From positions 124,001-188,000 of the forward strand of contig NZ_JACJPO010000027.1 of NCBI RefSeq assembly GCF_014696105.1: a stretch of 64,000 nucleotides of DNA. The letters are read 5' to 3'. This document shows positions 54,562 through 63,861 of this stretch, one piece after another. The notes beneath the pieces are model-generated. The model was not told the origin of the DNA, did no database searches, and was given only the letters and a program-made list of their open reading frames with translations. The stretch's first letter is position 1; each line of letters opens with the position of its first letter. This DNA is from Microcoleus sp. FACHB-1515 (lineage in GTDB: Bacteria; Cyanobacteriota; Cyanobacteriia; Elainellales; Elainellaceae). The position numbers were made by a program, and so were the translations under genes.

Positions 54562-54774
54562 ATGTCCTTGGGAGAAAAGCTAGCGGAGAGACGCAAGGCA
54601 TTAAAGCTAACTCGATTACAAGTGGCTTTAGCAGTGGGAGTTGTTGAAAGCAGCGTCAAAAATTGGGAAACAGGCAGGCACGTTCCCAAACTTTACCCAA
54701 CTCAAATGGAAGCGTTGTGCAACATTCTTGGATTTACGCTCGAAGAACTAGCAGAAATGCAGCGACAGGATTAG
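54562..54774 (+). CDS. XRE-family HTH regulator
   Basis: A 70-residue DNA-binding protein. HTH: SLGEKLAERRKALKLTRLQVALAVGVVESSVKNWETGRHVPKL, followed by a small cyanobacterial-style tail (QMEALCNILGFTLEELAEM). It is smaller than most restriction-modification control proteins but similar in size. ATG 54562 is used because the HTH starts there; the TTG at 54532 would add ten residues. The gene converges on the restriction gene, 26 bp apart. Confidence 0.85.
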   Translation: MSLGEKLAERRKALKLTRLQVALAVGVVESSVKNWETGRHVPKLYPTQMEALCNILGFTLEELAEMQRQD

Positions 54775-54800
54775 TAATGAAGTTTAGTGTTGTCTGGAAA

Positions 54801-55937
54801 TCAAGCCTCATCTTCTATCCCTGCCTCTGCCGCCTGTCTCATTGCTAGAAATGCTTCTTTAAGTGGTTGGCTTACAGCACTTTGAGGTTCTGCCAGAATC
54901 AAATCTTGATATGCAGCAAGAAAATTGCTTCTTAATCTGTGAAATAGATGCAAAAAATGTCGAATGAAGCCGATGCAATCTAGTACAACAAACTCAATAC
55001 CTCCAGTTTGCAAATACAAAGACCGTGCATAGTTTTGAACTTCTTCATTGATAGCCTCAGTCGTAATGAAAATGTAGTTATCGACTCGCCTACTACTTAT
55101 TGATAACTTTTGTAGCGCTCTATCTATATCTTCGCTAGTAACTCGCTTACCTTTCACTTCATAGCTTGTTACGACTTCATCATCCTCTAAAAGAGTAATT
55201 TCTACATCGCCTAATGCACCTGTTTGTGCGTCAGCAGCGTTGTGAGACTGCAATGATAAGACTCTTTCTCCAAGGCTTTGCTCAGCAACCCGATAGGCAG
55301 CAGCTATGACAAGAACAGGAAGCCGACTTGTCCCCTTTAAGCTCAGATGCTTTTCAACCAGGTTGATTATATCTTCTGACGATAAAGGTAAAGCACCTTC
55401 TGTCGTTTTTAGCTCCTGAACCAATGCGTTAATTCGCTGCTGTCTCTCATTTCGGTCAATGATCAGTAGCCGAACTGTTTCAGCTAGAAGCGCCTCTGGT
55501 GAAACTCTGCTGTTACCAACATCATCAAGTAGATCAAGAACGGATTGGTATAGCTGAGGCGGCTTACCCAAAAGATTGTAGTTCTTGGTCAAAGTTGCAT
55601 TTCGATCCCGCAGCGCGGGTGTGAGAAAGGCAGTCGTATTGTTGCAAGGTAGGTTATTTTGAGTAACGAAAGCTGTGATGTAACGCTCGTCGTATGTTCT
55701 TCCTGAAAAAGCGTCAGCATCTCCAATTTCGGTGTAAGGCTTTCTGACATCTACTTGCGGTCGATGAATCTTTGCTAGTAGGCACGCCATGAGCAAACGT
55801 ACACCTGCACGATTTTTGAGATTACGAGCAACGTATTTTATCTTCTCTTGAATTTCCAGGTTTGCGATTAGCGATCGCTCTAAGTTATCGAAAGCGAGTC
55901 GCAAGGCGCTATCAAGAATTTCTGCTGGTTCTGACAT
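54801..55937 (-). CDS. SacI-family type II restriction endonuclease
   Basis: A 378-residue protein. The N-terminal part has KPYTEIGDADAFSGRTYDE and LPCNNTTAFLTPALR, which match the SacI family as recalled. The catalytic core is visible at 241-262: GDVEITLL (D244), then SYEVKGK (E260, K262), a PD-(D/E)xK arrangement. SacI cuts GAGCTC, but the specificity here is unknown. The start overlaps the methylase gene by 58 bp and uses a different frame. Base composition is low in GC and almost free of CGATCG sites, unlike its surroundings. Confidence 0.75.
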   Translation of the reverse strand: MSEPAEILDSALRLAFDNLERSLIANLEIQEKIKYVARNLKNRAGVRLLMACLLAKIHRPQVDVRKPYTEIGDADAFSGRTYDERYITAFVTQNNLPCNNTTAFLTPALRDRNATLTKNYNLLGKPPQLYQSVLDLLDDVGNSRVSPEALLAETVRLLIIDRNERQQRINALVQELKTTEGALPLSSEDIINLVEKHLSLKGTSRLPVLVIAAAYRVAEQSLGERVLSLQSHNAADAQTGALGDVEITLLEDDEVVTSYEVKGKRVTSEDIDRALQKLSISSRRVDNYIFITTEAINEEVQNYARSLYLQTGGIEFVVLDCIGFIRHFLHLFHRLRSNFLAAYQDLILAEPQSAVSQPLKEAFLAMRQAAEAGIEDEA

Positions 55938-56755
55938 TGAATTAAATTTTCTTCCATATCATAATTAGTCCAAAGCACTTCTGTTCGAGGTTGCTTAACA
56001 GAAAGACATTGCTTAGGCTGGCTCTCAATACAGTTCCAATCCTTATAAAGTGTGTCTAAAAGTTTGCAACGGTAGCCGGAAAGGGCAACCTTTCCTTTAA
56101 CTTCATGAAGTACTTCAGAAAGCTTTTGATGATCATAATCTGTCATTTCATATCGGTAAGCTTTGGTGTCACCACGAGAATCATGCGGGTAAGGAGGATC
56201 GCAGTAGAACACAGTTTCTTCGCTATCGTAGCGTTGGATAACTTCAATAGCTTGAGCATTTTCTATTTGAACTCGCAAAAGTCTCTGCACGATTTCAGAT
56301 AGCCCTTCAACGCTTCCGAGCCATCGCGAAACAGCGCCTGCCATGCCTGCTCGACTCGTTAATTTACAGTGCGCCCATCTTCCAGCACTTGCTGTCTGTG
56401 CTAAACCTGTTCTAACCTGACGCGCTCGAACAAAAAATCGACGCGCTCTTTCTAGATCTGAAAGGTCATTTGTTGATTGCTCTGCTGCAACTTTAAGTTC
56501 TTCTCTAGAAAATGGTGTCAGCCCGATCGCTCTAATTAGTTCTTCTTGATTGTCACGAAGCGCTCGAAAAAAATTAACAACTTCCCCATCAATATCGTTG
56601 TAGGTTTCAACGGGAGATGGTTTTCGATTCAGCAATACAGCCGCCGAGCCACCGAAAGGCTCACAGTAATGAACTGCTTCGGGCAACAAAGGTAAAAGCC
56701 AGCTTAAGTGATTGAACTTTCCGCCGTACCATCCAAAAGCAATTAGCTTACTCAT
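55880..56755 (-). CDS. D12-class adenine-specific DNA methyltransferase
   Basis: A 291-residue N6-adenine methylase of the alpha (D12) class. FYGGKF-like motif I region: FGWYGGKFN near the N-terminus and PFGGSAAV; catalytic DPPY at residues 186-189. A Dam-like fold, but the recognition sequence cannot be predicted. It overlaps the SacI-like gene by 58 bp, the tightest coupling expected for a type II pair: methylase first, endonuclease second. Direct repeats lie just before its start (56761-56777). Confidence 0.85.
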   Translation of the reverse strand: MSKLIAFGWYGGKFNHLSWLLPLLPEAVHYCEPFGGSAAVLLNRKPSPVETYNDIDGEVVNFFRALRDNQEELIRAIGLTPFSREELKVAAEQSTNDLSDLERARRFFVRARQVRTGLAQTASAGRWAHCKLTSRAGMAGAVSRWLGSVEGLSEIVQRLLRVQIENAQAIEVIQRYDSEETVFYCDPPYPHDSRGDTKAYRYEMTDYDHQKLSEVLHEVKGKVALSGYRCKLLDTLYKDWNCIESQPKQCLSVKQPRTEVLWTNYDMEENLIQCQNQQKFLIAPCDSLSIT

Positions 56756-56760
56756 CTACC

Positions 56761-56777
56761 CCTGTCCTTGCCTGTCC
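56761..56777. repeat. Direct repeats at the restriction-modification start
   Basis: CCTGTCC-TTG-CCTGTCC, two 7-bp copies with a 10-bp period, 6 bp from the methylase start codon. They overlap the presumed ribosome site (GGACAGGGG on the minus strand). A repressor site or translational element is possible. Confidence 0.35.
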
Positions 56778-56932
56778 TGGAAAAGTAGTATACAAGAACT
56801 AGCAGTTTCAAGAGCAAAGTTATCGTTGCTCTAATCTCGATCGCCCCCCAAATCCCCCTGACTTGAGTACTGCAATACATTGCGATCGCTTCACAATATG
56901 TCATTCTTGGGAGAAATAGTTACCATATAAGG

Positions 56933-58027
56933 GTGACTCATTTGTACCACCCCTTACGGTCTCTAAGGGAAGGCAACTGGTTCAAACTGATTTGTGGAGC
57001 CAGCTTTCAGCACCTCCCTGACATCCGCAATCTCACGCTCGCTTACGCACTGGCCGGAGCCGACTGCATTGATGTGGCCGCCGATCCTGCCGTGATTGCC
57101 GCCGCTCGCGAAGGGTTGCAGGCTGCGAGTGCCTTGCAGGACGAAGCCCGATCGCGAAACTATCAGCCACAGACCCAGCCCTGGCTGATGGTGAGCTTAA
57201 ACGATGGGGAAGACCCGCACTTTCGCAAAGCCGAATTCAATCCGATCGATTGCCCCTCAGAGTGCGATCGCCCCTGCATGGCGATTTGTCCGGCTGAGGC
57301 GATTCGGTTTGAGTCGGGTGTGATCGACGATCGCTGCTACGGCTGTGGTCGGTGCATTCCGATTTGTCCGTTTGGGCGGATTGCAACTCGCGCTTATGTG
57401 TCGTCTCCCGATGCGATCGCGCCGATCGTACTATCGGGTGTGGATGCCGTCGAGATTCACACGCAGGTCGGGCGCATTGTCGATTTTGAGCGGCTGTGGC
57501 GAGCGATCGCGCCGTTTGCTAACAGGCTCAAACTCGTGGCGATTAGCTGCCCGGATGGAGAAGGCTTGGTGGATTATTTGCGATCGATCGATCGACTCGT
57601 TTCGATTCATCAAGGCGCAATTGTTTGGCAAACCGACGGACGACCGATGAGCGGCGACATTGGCGATGGCGCAACTCGTGCGGCGATCCGCTTGGGGCAG
57701 AAAGTTCTGCAAGCCAAACTTCGAGGGTTTGTGCAGCTTGCGGGCGGCACAAACTCGCACACGGTCGTCAAGCTCAAGGCGATCGGACTCCTGAAATCGT
57801 CCACAAACGATGCTTACGTTGCCGGAGTTGCATACGGCAGCTATGCCCGCGTTTTGCTCGCGCCAATCTTGTCTCAGCTAGAAGTGGATTCAGTTGCGCC
57901 TTTGCCGCTCGAATCCAAGCCGAACCTGCTGTGGCAAGCCGTTGAAACCGCTCACTCTCTCGTTGCCCAGCTTAAGCCGATGTCACAGTCCACGATTTCA
58001 ATCGGAGCAGGTCTGCCGGATGTTTGA
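56933..58027 (+). CDS. ldpA: LdpA, light-dependent circadian period protein
   Basis: A 364-residue iron-sulfur protein. Cyanobacteria-specific text: LREGNWFKLICGASFQHLPDIR, then LAYALAGADCIDVAADPAV. Two Cys clusters (CPSECDRPCMAICP at about 108-121; CYGCGRCIPICP at about 136-147) form ferredoxin-type centres. In Synechococcus elongatus LdpA senses redox or light and modifies the Kai oscillator through CikA and KaiA. GTG 56933 is the start because homologues begin just before LREG. A repeat follows the stop. Confidence 0.9.
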   Translation: MTHLYHPLRSLREGNWFKLICGASFQHLPDIRNLTLAYALAGADCIDVAADPAVIAAAREGLQAASALQDEARSRNYQPQTQPWLMVSLNDGEDPHFRKAEFNPIDCPSECDRPCMAICPAEAIRFESGVIDDRCYGCGRCIPICPFGRIATRAYVSSPDAIAPIVLSGVDAVEIHTQVGRIVDFERLWRAIAPFANRLKLVAISCPDGEGLVDYLRSIDRLVSIHQGAIVWQTDGRPMSGDIGDGATRAAIRLGQKVLQAKLRGFVQLAGGTNSHTVVKLKAIGLLKSSTNDAYVAGVAYGSYARVLLAPILSQLEVDSVAPLPLESKPNLLWQAVETAHSLVAQLKPMSQSTISIGAGLPDV

Positions 58028-58032
58028 CCTGT

Positions 58033-58129
58033 CGCCCTCACCCCTAGCCCCTCGCCCTCAGGGAAAGGGGGACAAATCCGGTTCGGTTCCCCTTCTCCAC
58101 TAGGTGTGGGGGTTAGGGGATGAGGGGCA
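58033..58129. repeat. 97-bp imperfect palindromic intergenic repeat (copy 2)
   Basis: Begins CCCTCACCCCTAGCCCC and ends GGTTAGGGGATGAGGGG. Orientation is opposite to copy 1 at 52062-52159. Sits 6 bp after the ldpA stop and before the next gene. Confidence 0.75.
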
Positions 58130-58186
58130 ATTGCTCCCGCGTCTCGTGTGTTCATAGTTCCCGGTTGTTCTACACCGCATTTCCAC

Positions 58187-60112
58187 ATGACATTGAACGG
58201 CAATTCATCTGAATTTAATCATGCTGACAGTTCCAGCATGGCTTCCGCAACGCCGCTTCAGATAACTGATGATCTCAATCAGTTGCTTGAGATTTTGCCC
58301 GATGAAATTCGTTTGCATCTTCAGAACCATCCGCAGCGCGATCGCCTAATTGAAGTCGTGATGGACTTAGGCCGTCGTCCGGAAGCTCGCTTTCCCAATG
58401 CGGCGGAATATCTTTCCGAGTCACCGATCACCGAAGCCGATTTGTCTTACTGCATCGATCGCGTCGGGATGTTCAGCGGCGACAACCGTGCAGGCATCGA
58501 GCAAACCCTGCACCGGATCAGCGCCATGCGAAATCGAGCGGGCGCGATCGTCGGGCTAACCTGCCGTGTCGGTCGAGCGATCTACGGCACGATCGGCTTG
58601 ATTCGCGATTTGGTCGAAACGGGGCGATCGATCTTGATGCTGGGTCGTCCGGGCGTCGGCAAAACAACGGCACTGCGCGAAATTGCTCGCGTGCTGGCAG
58701 ACGACTTGGGTAAGCGCGTCGTGATCATCGACACTTCCAACGAAATTGCCGGAGATGGTGACATTCCGCATCCGGCGATCGGTCGTGCCCGTCGAATGCA
58801 GGTGGCTCGCCCGGAATTGCAGCATCAGGTGATGATCGAAGCGGTCGAAAACCATATGCCGGAAGTGATCGTCATTGACGAAATCGGCACGGAATTGGAG
58901 GCACAGGCGGCACGGACGATCGCAGAGCGTGGCGTTCAACTGGTCGGCACGGCACACGGCAACCGCATCGATAACTTAATCAAAAACCCGACGCTTTCGG
59001 ATTTGGTTGGCGGCATTCAGTCCGTTACTTTAGGCGATGATGAAGCCCGCAGACGCGGTTCGCAAAAGAGCGTCTTGGAGCGCAAAGCCCCACCGACATT
59101 TGATATTGCCGTTGAAATGCTGGAGCGGCAAAAGTGGGTCGTGCATGAATCGGTGGCCGATAGCGTCGATATGCTGCTGCGAAATCGTCAGCCGAATCCG
59201 CAACTCCGCAGCGTCAATGAAAACGGTCAGGTTGTGATCACTCGCGAAACGCCAAACGAACCCACTCCGCCACGTCGTCCGATGGGCGATCCGCGCTTTG
59301 GGGGTGGACGTGATTCGTTCAGTCGAGGTGATGCGTTTGGGCGCGAGTCTTTTGGCAGAGGCGAGTCCTTCGGAGCACGAGGTGAGCGCGGCTGGCGATC
59401 GTCCGGCCAAATGGCTCCTGTCGTGCCCTACAACCGGACGGAAATTCCCGATCGCGCCCCCGGTGAACCGCTTTCCCTGCGGCAGCGGATGCCCGGAGAT
59501 CCCCCTTCGGAGCGGCAGTATTTCGATCGCATCCTGAATGAATCCTTTGACATTCCGCCCGCTGTCGATCTGGAAGAGTCGCCCACTGTTGGCCCAAATG
59601 GGGAAGATTTGCCGCTGCATGTCTACCCGTATGCGATCAGTCGCCATCAGCTTGATCAGGTGGTGCAAACCCTGAATTTGCCGATCGTCCTCACCAAGGA
59701 TATCGACAGCGCGGATGTGGTTTTGGCGTTGCGATCGCACATCAAAAATCACGCTAAGCTCAGGCAGATGGCAAAGGCGCGGCAGCTATCGATCTACACC
59801 GTGAAGTCGAGCAGTATGCCGCAACTGATTCGTGCCATTCAGCGAATGCTGAATATGGACGATCAAGGTTTTGATGAGCCTGTGAACTTGAATTTGTTTG
59901 CCGACAAAGGCGACGAAGACGAACTCGAAGCGCTCGAAGAAGCTCGGCTGGCGGTTGAGCAAATTGTATTGCCGAAAGGTCAACCTGTTGAGCTTTTACC
60001 GAGATCCGCTAAAGTTCGTAAAATGCAGCATGAACTGGTCGAGCACTATCGCCTCAAGTCTTCCAGCTTTGGCGAAGAACCGAATCGACGGCTGCGAATT
60101 TATCCAGCCTAA
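58187..60112 (+). CDS. Ycf45-like AAA ATPase with R3H domain
   Basis: A 641-residue protein. AAA/SpoIIIAA-like ATPase (about 75-315): Walker [15 protein letters not shown], Walker [14 protein letters not shown]. Then a Gly/Arg/Ser-rich linker (about 350-430; [19 protein letters not shown]) and a conserved C-terminal module with a KH-like/R3H end ([23 protein letters not shown]3H core). Family members are chloroplast/cyanobacterial ycf45-like or single-strand nucleic-acid binders. Function unsettled. Start ATG 58187. Terminator follows. Confidence 0.88.
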   Translation: MTLNGNSSEFNHADSSSMASATPLQITDDLNQLLEILPDEIRLHLQNHPQRDRLIEVVMDLGRRPEARFPNAAEYLSESPITEADLSYCIDRVGMFSGDNRAGIEQTLHRISAMRNRAGAIVGLTCRVGRAIYGTIGLIRDLVETGRSILMLGRPGVGKTTALREIARVLADDLGKRVVIIDTSNEIAGDGDIPHPAIGRARRMQVARPELQHQVMIEAVENHMPEVIVIDEIGTELEAQAARTIAERGVQLVGTAHGNRIDNLIKNPTLSDLVGGIQSVTLGDDEARRRGSQKSVLERKAPPTFDIAVEMLERQKWVVHESVADSVDMLLRNRQPNPQLRSVNENGQVVITRETPNEPTPPRRPMGDPRFGGGRDSFSRGDAFGRESFGRGESFGARGERGWRSSGQMAPVVPYNRTEIPDRAPGEPLSLRQRMPGDPPSERQYFDRILNESFDIPPAVDLEESPTVGPNGEDLPLHVYPYAISRHQLDQVVQTLNLPIVLTKDIDSADVVLALRSHIKNHAKLRQMAKARQLSIYTVKSSSMPQLIRAIQRMLNMDDQGFDEPVNLNLFADKGDEDELEALEEARLAVEQIVLPKGQPVELLPRSAKVRKMQHELVEHYRLKSSSFGEEPNRRLRIYPA

Positions 60113-60125
60113 TTGCTAAGTTTAA

Positions 60126-60152
60126 GGGTAGGTTTCGCACCTGCCCTTTTTT
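60126..60152 (+). terminator. Rho-independent terminator of the R3H gene
   Basis: 8-bp stem GGGTAGGT / ACCTGCCC (one G-T pair) with a 5-nt loop and a TTTTTT tail. Confidence 0.9.
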
Positions 60153-60651
60153 ATGAATTGGTCAATTTGGATCGAGAACTTCCTGTTCATTGCGATCGCC
60201 ACCACGTTCTTTTTCTACATCGGCTGGCTGTGGCGATCGACCAAACCATTCCATCGTTCCGCAACCGCTGCCAGCTTGGTTTCGCGGCTGGCTGACGATC
60301 GTGCTGATGGTTGGAATTGCATTGCCGATCGCAGCTTTAGCTTATTGGGTCGTTTGGCTTGGCGATCGAGCAATTACCGCTGTACTTGTTTCTTATCTGG
60401 CGATGTTGGGACTGCAAATTTTGAGCGAAAGCGTCGCGCTGAATCGATTTCACTCGTGCATCTGGGTGACGATTCCCTGCGTCTATTTGCCTTACCGAAT
60501 TTGGCAGCTTCACCGAGGATTATCGATCGCGGAAAATTCGCAAGTTCAGTTATTTTTCGGGATTGAAATTGCCCTGTGGATCTTCAATTACGGCGTTCAT
60601 CTTTCGCAGCTACCGCGATTGTTGGCGTGGCCGAATCAAGAGCAGCAGTAG
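60153..60651 (+). pseudogene. Frameshifted small membrane protein
   Basis: Two overlapping frames together read as one membrane protein. Frame 1 (from ATG 60153) gives a membrane helix: WIENFLFIAIATTFFFYIGWLWRSTKPF. At about 60246-60262 the sense continues in the next frame as VPQPLPAWFRGWLTIVLMVG, then two more helices to a stop at 60651. Each half alone lacks the rest. One base is probably missing or extra (or a sequencing error). Intact length would be about 165 residues. Function unknown. Confidence 0.6.
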
Positions 60652-60653
60652 CA

Positions 60654-61316
60654 TTAATCGATCCATCTTCGCAGCAGATTGGCGTGCGTTTTCGAGAGCA
60701 AATCAAACTCGATCGATTTGCCCTGCTGCTGAAATAAAGCCCGACGAACCGTATCGAGATCGAACAAAATTTCGCGCAAACTCGGATCGCGCACCAGCGA
60801 TTGCACCCAGCCCACCACAACTTGCCGCACGCCTGCCGTCACAGGTTCAACTCGATGTAAGTACGAAGATGGATAGACGATCGCAGCACCTGCCGCCAGC
60901 TTGATCGGGCGATCGCCGTCCATTGCTTCAACTACAAGTTCGCCGCCTTCATAGTGCTCTGGCTCGCTCAGAAAAATCGTGAACGACACATCCGATCGCC
61001 ACGTGCCGCCCATCAGCGCATTATCCACATGCGTACCATAAGACATTCCTGATTCATAGCGGCTAAACAGCAGCGAATGCACCTGCTTGGGCTGCACCAC
61101 CATCTGAAACAGCACGTTCCGCTTCAGCGCAGTTTGCACGATCGCCTTGAGCACTTCGGCGCTTTCAGCTTGGCGATCGAGCTGCTGATTATGTTTGACG
61201 GTGCGGGCATACCAGCCTGCCGTCGTTTTTCCATCGACAAACTTGCTTGCCTCCAGTTGCGTCAAAATCGTCTGGAGTTCAGTGGGCGTTAGAACATCTT
61301 CGATTGCCAGCAGCAT
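60654..61316 (-). CDS. Fe(II)/2-oxoglutarate dioxygenase, PKHD/PiuC-like
   Basis: A 220-residue enzyme. The double-stranded beta-helix core carries the metal triad: H and D in SYGTHVDNALM, then H in SYLHRVEPV, with the 2-oxoglutarate Arg in VRQVVVGW. Resembles E. coli YbiX/PiuC, a family near prolyl hydroxylases and often iron-regulated. Start at MLLAIEDVL. It converges with the frameshifted gene, 2 bp apart. Substrate unknown. Confidence 0.88.
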   Translation of the reverse strand: MLLAIEDVLTPTELQTILTQLEASKFVDGKTTAGWYARTVKHNQQLDRQAESAEVLKAIVQTALKRNVLFQMVVQPKQVHSLLFSRYESGMSYGTHVDNALMGGTWRSDVSFTIFLSEPEHYEGGELVVEAMDGDRPIKLAAGAAIVYPSSYLHRVEPVTAGVRQVVVGWVQSLVRDPSLREILFDLDTVRRALFQQQGKSIEFDLLSKTHANLLRRWID

Positions 61317-61572
61317 GATCACAGATCTTATCGAACCGAGATTCAGTGTAGCGGCTGACTGGGCGATCGCGCTGGGCAACGCCGCCGCCTGAAGTCTCTC
61401 TAAAGAGCGATTTTGGTCAAGATTCGCGGATGACCTCTAGACAATCTCGTAAAATTGTCGGACAAAAGAAACTGCTGCCGCTGCTGGGGCGACGGCCTCG
61501 TTCAAAATTCTAGCGAGGTTCAGCCCTAGCGGTTGTTTGGCAAAACGTTGGGCAAATAGGAGCCAAAAATTC

Positions 61573-61806
61573 ATGCGAAAGTCGATCGCGCTACTAATGC
61601 TGTTAGGACTAACTTCAACCTCTGTTGTCGCGTGCGGCGGCGGCAATGCTGAAGGTGAAGGTGATGAAGTGGAAACGCCTGCTAACACAAACAATCCGGC
61701 GGCTGCCCCTGATGATGATGGCGGCGTAGACGACGAGGGCGACGAGGGCGATGAGGGCGATGAAGGCGGCGAAGGCGGCGAAGGTGGCGAAGGCGGCGAA
61801 GGCTAG
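61573..61806 (+). CDS. Small acidic-repeat lipoprotein
   Basis: A 77-residue predicted lipoprotein. Signal peptide MRKSIALLMLLGLTSTSVVAC, with Cys at about 21 in the lipobox. After a short linker the tail is a tandem DEG then GEG repeat (nine-base units such as GGCGAAGGC). The tail is strongly acidic and disordered. ATG 61573 is chosen since the signal peptide starts there. Function unknown; similar in kind to the 39846 lipoprotein. Confidence 0.68.
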   Translation: MRKSIALLMLLGLTSTSVVACGGGNAEGEGDEVETPANTNNPAAAPDDDGGVDDEGDEGDEGDEGGEGGEGGEGGEG

Positions 61807-62163
61807 GTTGTTCTAGCGTCGTAACCGAAAGGCGATCGCTCGATCTATGGCTCGACCCGTTCAATTTTGGTCGAGATCGTGGAGTTGCAGCGATCGCTTT
61901 GGCATTGAAACTGGGTAGGCTGAAACGAGTGTCAGTACAATCTCAGTGCAATCAACGAGCGACCTGCAAAAGTTCTCGTAAAGCTGGATTGAAGTTTCAG
62001 TGAAAAGCGCAATCGAGCTGGCGCGATCGCGGCGAAATCACCGGATACTGCTGCTTAGATTGCGTAAGACTGTTGTGGCAACTGATGCTGTTATAGTGTC
62101 AATCGATCGCAGGCTTATTGCTTGTGCTGCCCGTTTTCTGCTCTTTTTTTGTGTCATTTGCCA
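61807..62163. other. 357-bp region upstream of the M23 peptidase
   Basis: Contains several HIP1 octamers. TGTTATAGT (62090-62097) is an extended -10 candidate for the peptidase, about 70 bp upstream of its start. No small gene or strong hairpin recognised. Confidence 0.5.
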
Positions 62164-63798
62164 ATGAAGCGTTCTCATCACTCGCTGCGACGCTGGATCA
62201 CAACAGTGGCGCTGACGGCTGCCCTTCTCGACAGTCAACTTCCATTACTTGCTGCCGAAACGGTTGCACCTGAGCTTGATCCTTCACCAACCGCAGACGC
62301 TGACCTCGGCAAAGCCGATCCAAGCCCAACGGAAACCAGCCCAACACGGGACGAGGCTGTTGCTCCACCCGCTGCCTCAGTGATGCCAGAGCCGAATGCT
62401 GCACCTGATGCCGCGCCCGTAGTTGTTGCGCCCAGTCCAGCCGCATCTGATCCAACCCCGTCACCCACAGCGGCAACACAAACCATTCGGCTGGAGGCTG
62501 CAAGGCAGCGTGTTGAAGCGCATCTCGCTGCGATCGTGGCGAGAGACCGCGCCGCCAAAGCCGCACAGCTTCAGCAAAATCTCGTTGCTGCTGCTTTGCG
62601 CTATGCCGAAGCAGGCAATTTTGAACAGGCACGACGCACGGCTGAACATCCTGCGCTGCCGGAAGCAATTCAGGCCGAGACGCTAGCCAAAATTGCCACG
62701 ATCGCCCTGCTGCGTGAAGGTGCAACTACCGCTGCTGCGATCGCGCCTGCTGCCACCCGCATACCTGTCGCAACTGCGTCCACTGCCGTGATTGCGGTGA
62801 CGCCAACTCCCTCCGCGTTGCCGCCTGCTGTTCCCGCTCGTGCCGCCCGTTTTGCGCGAGCGCCTTTTCGTCCGCTGATTGGACAAAGCTGCTTGCCCCA
62901 GCAGGCAAAACTGCTGTCGGTCACTGCGCCATCTGCGGTGGCCGCACCCACCGCGATCGCATCCCCGCCAACGAAAGCGATCGGCCCAGAAATTCCCAGC
63001 AAATCGCGGGTGCATAAAGCAAGTGTCCACCGGGAAGTTGTTATTCCAGAATCGATCGAGCTGCGCTCAGCCGATCGTCGCGTTCAGCCGATCGAGGTGA
63101 AGCTGACTGGCGTGGTTGATGCAATTCCAGCGTTGGTCAAGCCGTCGCCCGTCGCGGCATTCTCGCCGCTCAAATCGCCGCTGAGTGGTTTGGTCAGCGC
63201 GATCGTGCAGGCGAGCCAGCAAGATGCCAGTCCTGCTGCCTTGCCTTCGCTGCCTGTTGTGTATGTCGATGCCAAGGTGAACCGCGCGCCAGCGGCTCAG
63301 CCAGCGGTTGCAGCCAACTGTGAAGGCGGAGGACTGACAACCATTCGCTACTCGGTGCAATCGAGTATGCAGCGCTTGACGCAGTTGGGCTTTGCGTTTC
63401 CTTTGCCAATTCCTGCTGCCGTCACGTCGGCCTTTGGCTGGCGTATTCATCCAATTTCAGGCGATCGCCGCTTTCACGCGGGCGTTGACTTTGGCGCACC
63501 GATGGGAACGCCCGTTTTGGCAGCGCTGCCAGGTCAGGTCGTTGTGGCGGGCAGTCAGGGCGGCTACGGACTCACGGTGATTTTGGAAAATGAAGGGCAT
63601 CGCAATTTGTATGCTCACCTGTCGGCGATCGCCGTTCAGCCCGGTCAAGTCGTGAATGCAGGCAGCATTATCGGTTGGGTCGGCAGTACGGGAAATTCAA
63701 CTGGCCCGCACCTGCACTTTGAGTCGCAGTATCTCACTGCTCAAGGCTGGCAGGCCGTTGATCCCTTGGTGAACGGAACGCTGGCAAGAGGACGATAG
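62164..63798 (+). CDS. Exported M23 peptidoglycan endopeptidase
   Basis: A 544-residue protein. Signal peptide at about 1-33 (WITTVALTAALLDSQLPLLA). A long Ala/Pro-rich region with helical part (about 35-230, charged coiled coil at about 105-175) precedes the C-terminal M23 (LytM) domain (about 415-535): FGWRIHPISGDRRFHAGVDFG contains the zinc His and Asp, and PHLHFESQ holds the HxH metal site. Both metal motifs are intact, so it should be catalytically active, cutting wall peptides in the periplasm. ATG 62164 chosen by signal peptide. Confidence 0.9.
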   Translation: MKRSHHSLRRWITTVALTAALLDSQLPLLAAETVAPELDPSPTADADLGKADPSPTETSPTRDEAVAPPAASVMPEPNAAPDAAPVVVAPSPAASDPTPSPTAATQTIRLEAARQRVEAHLAAIVARDRAAKAAQLQQNLVAAALRYAEAGNFEQARRTAEHPALPEAIQAETLAKIATIALLREGATTAAAIAPAATRIPVATASTAVIAVTPTPSALPPAVPARAARFARAPFRPLIGQSCLPQQAKLLSVTAPSAVAAPTAIASPPTKAIGPEIPSKSRVHKASVHREVVIPESIELRSADRRVQPIEVKLTGVVDAIPALVKPSPVAAFSPLKSPLSGLVSAIVQASQQDASPAALPSLPVVYVDAKVNRAPAAQPAVAANCEGGGLTTIRYSVQSSMQRLTQLGFAFPLPIPAAVTSAFGWRIHPISGDRRFHAGVDFGAPMGTPVLAALPGQVVVAGSQGGYGLTVILENEGHRNLYAHLSAIAVQPGQVVNAGSIIGWVGSTGNSTGPHLHFESQYLTAQGWQAVDPLVNGTLARGR

Positions 63799-63861
63799 TA
63801 AATTGGGCGATCGCGCAGATTGTAAAAAACGAACTAGTTGCTCGATCGATCGACTCGGAGC

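Noticed and set aside
56840-56860. CCCCCCAAATCCCCCT near the methylase promoter
   Set aside because: Looks like a degenerate piece of the CCCCCTTA-type repeat, too short to call separately.
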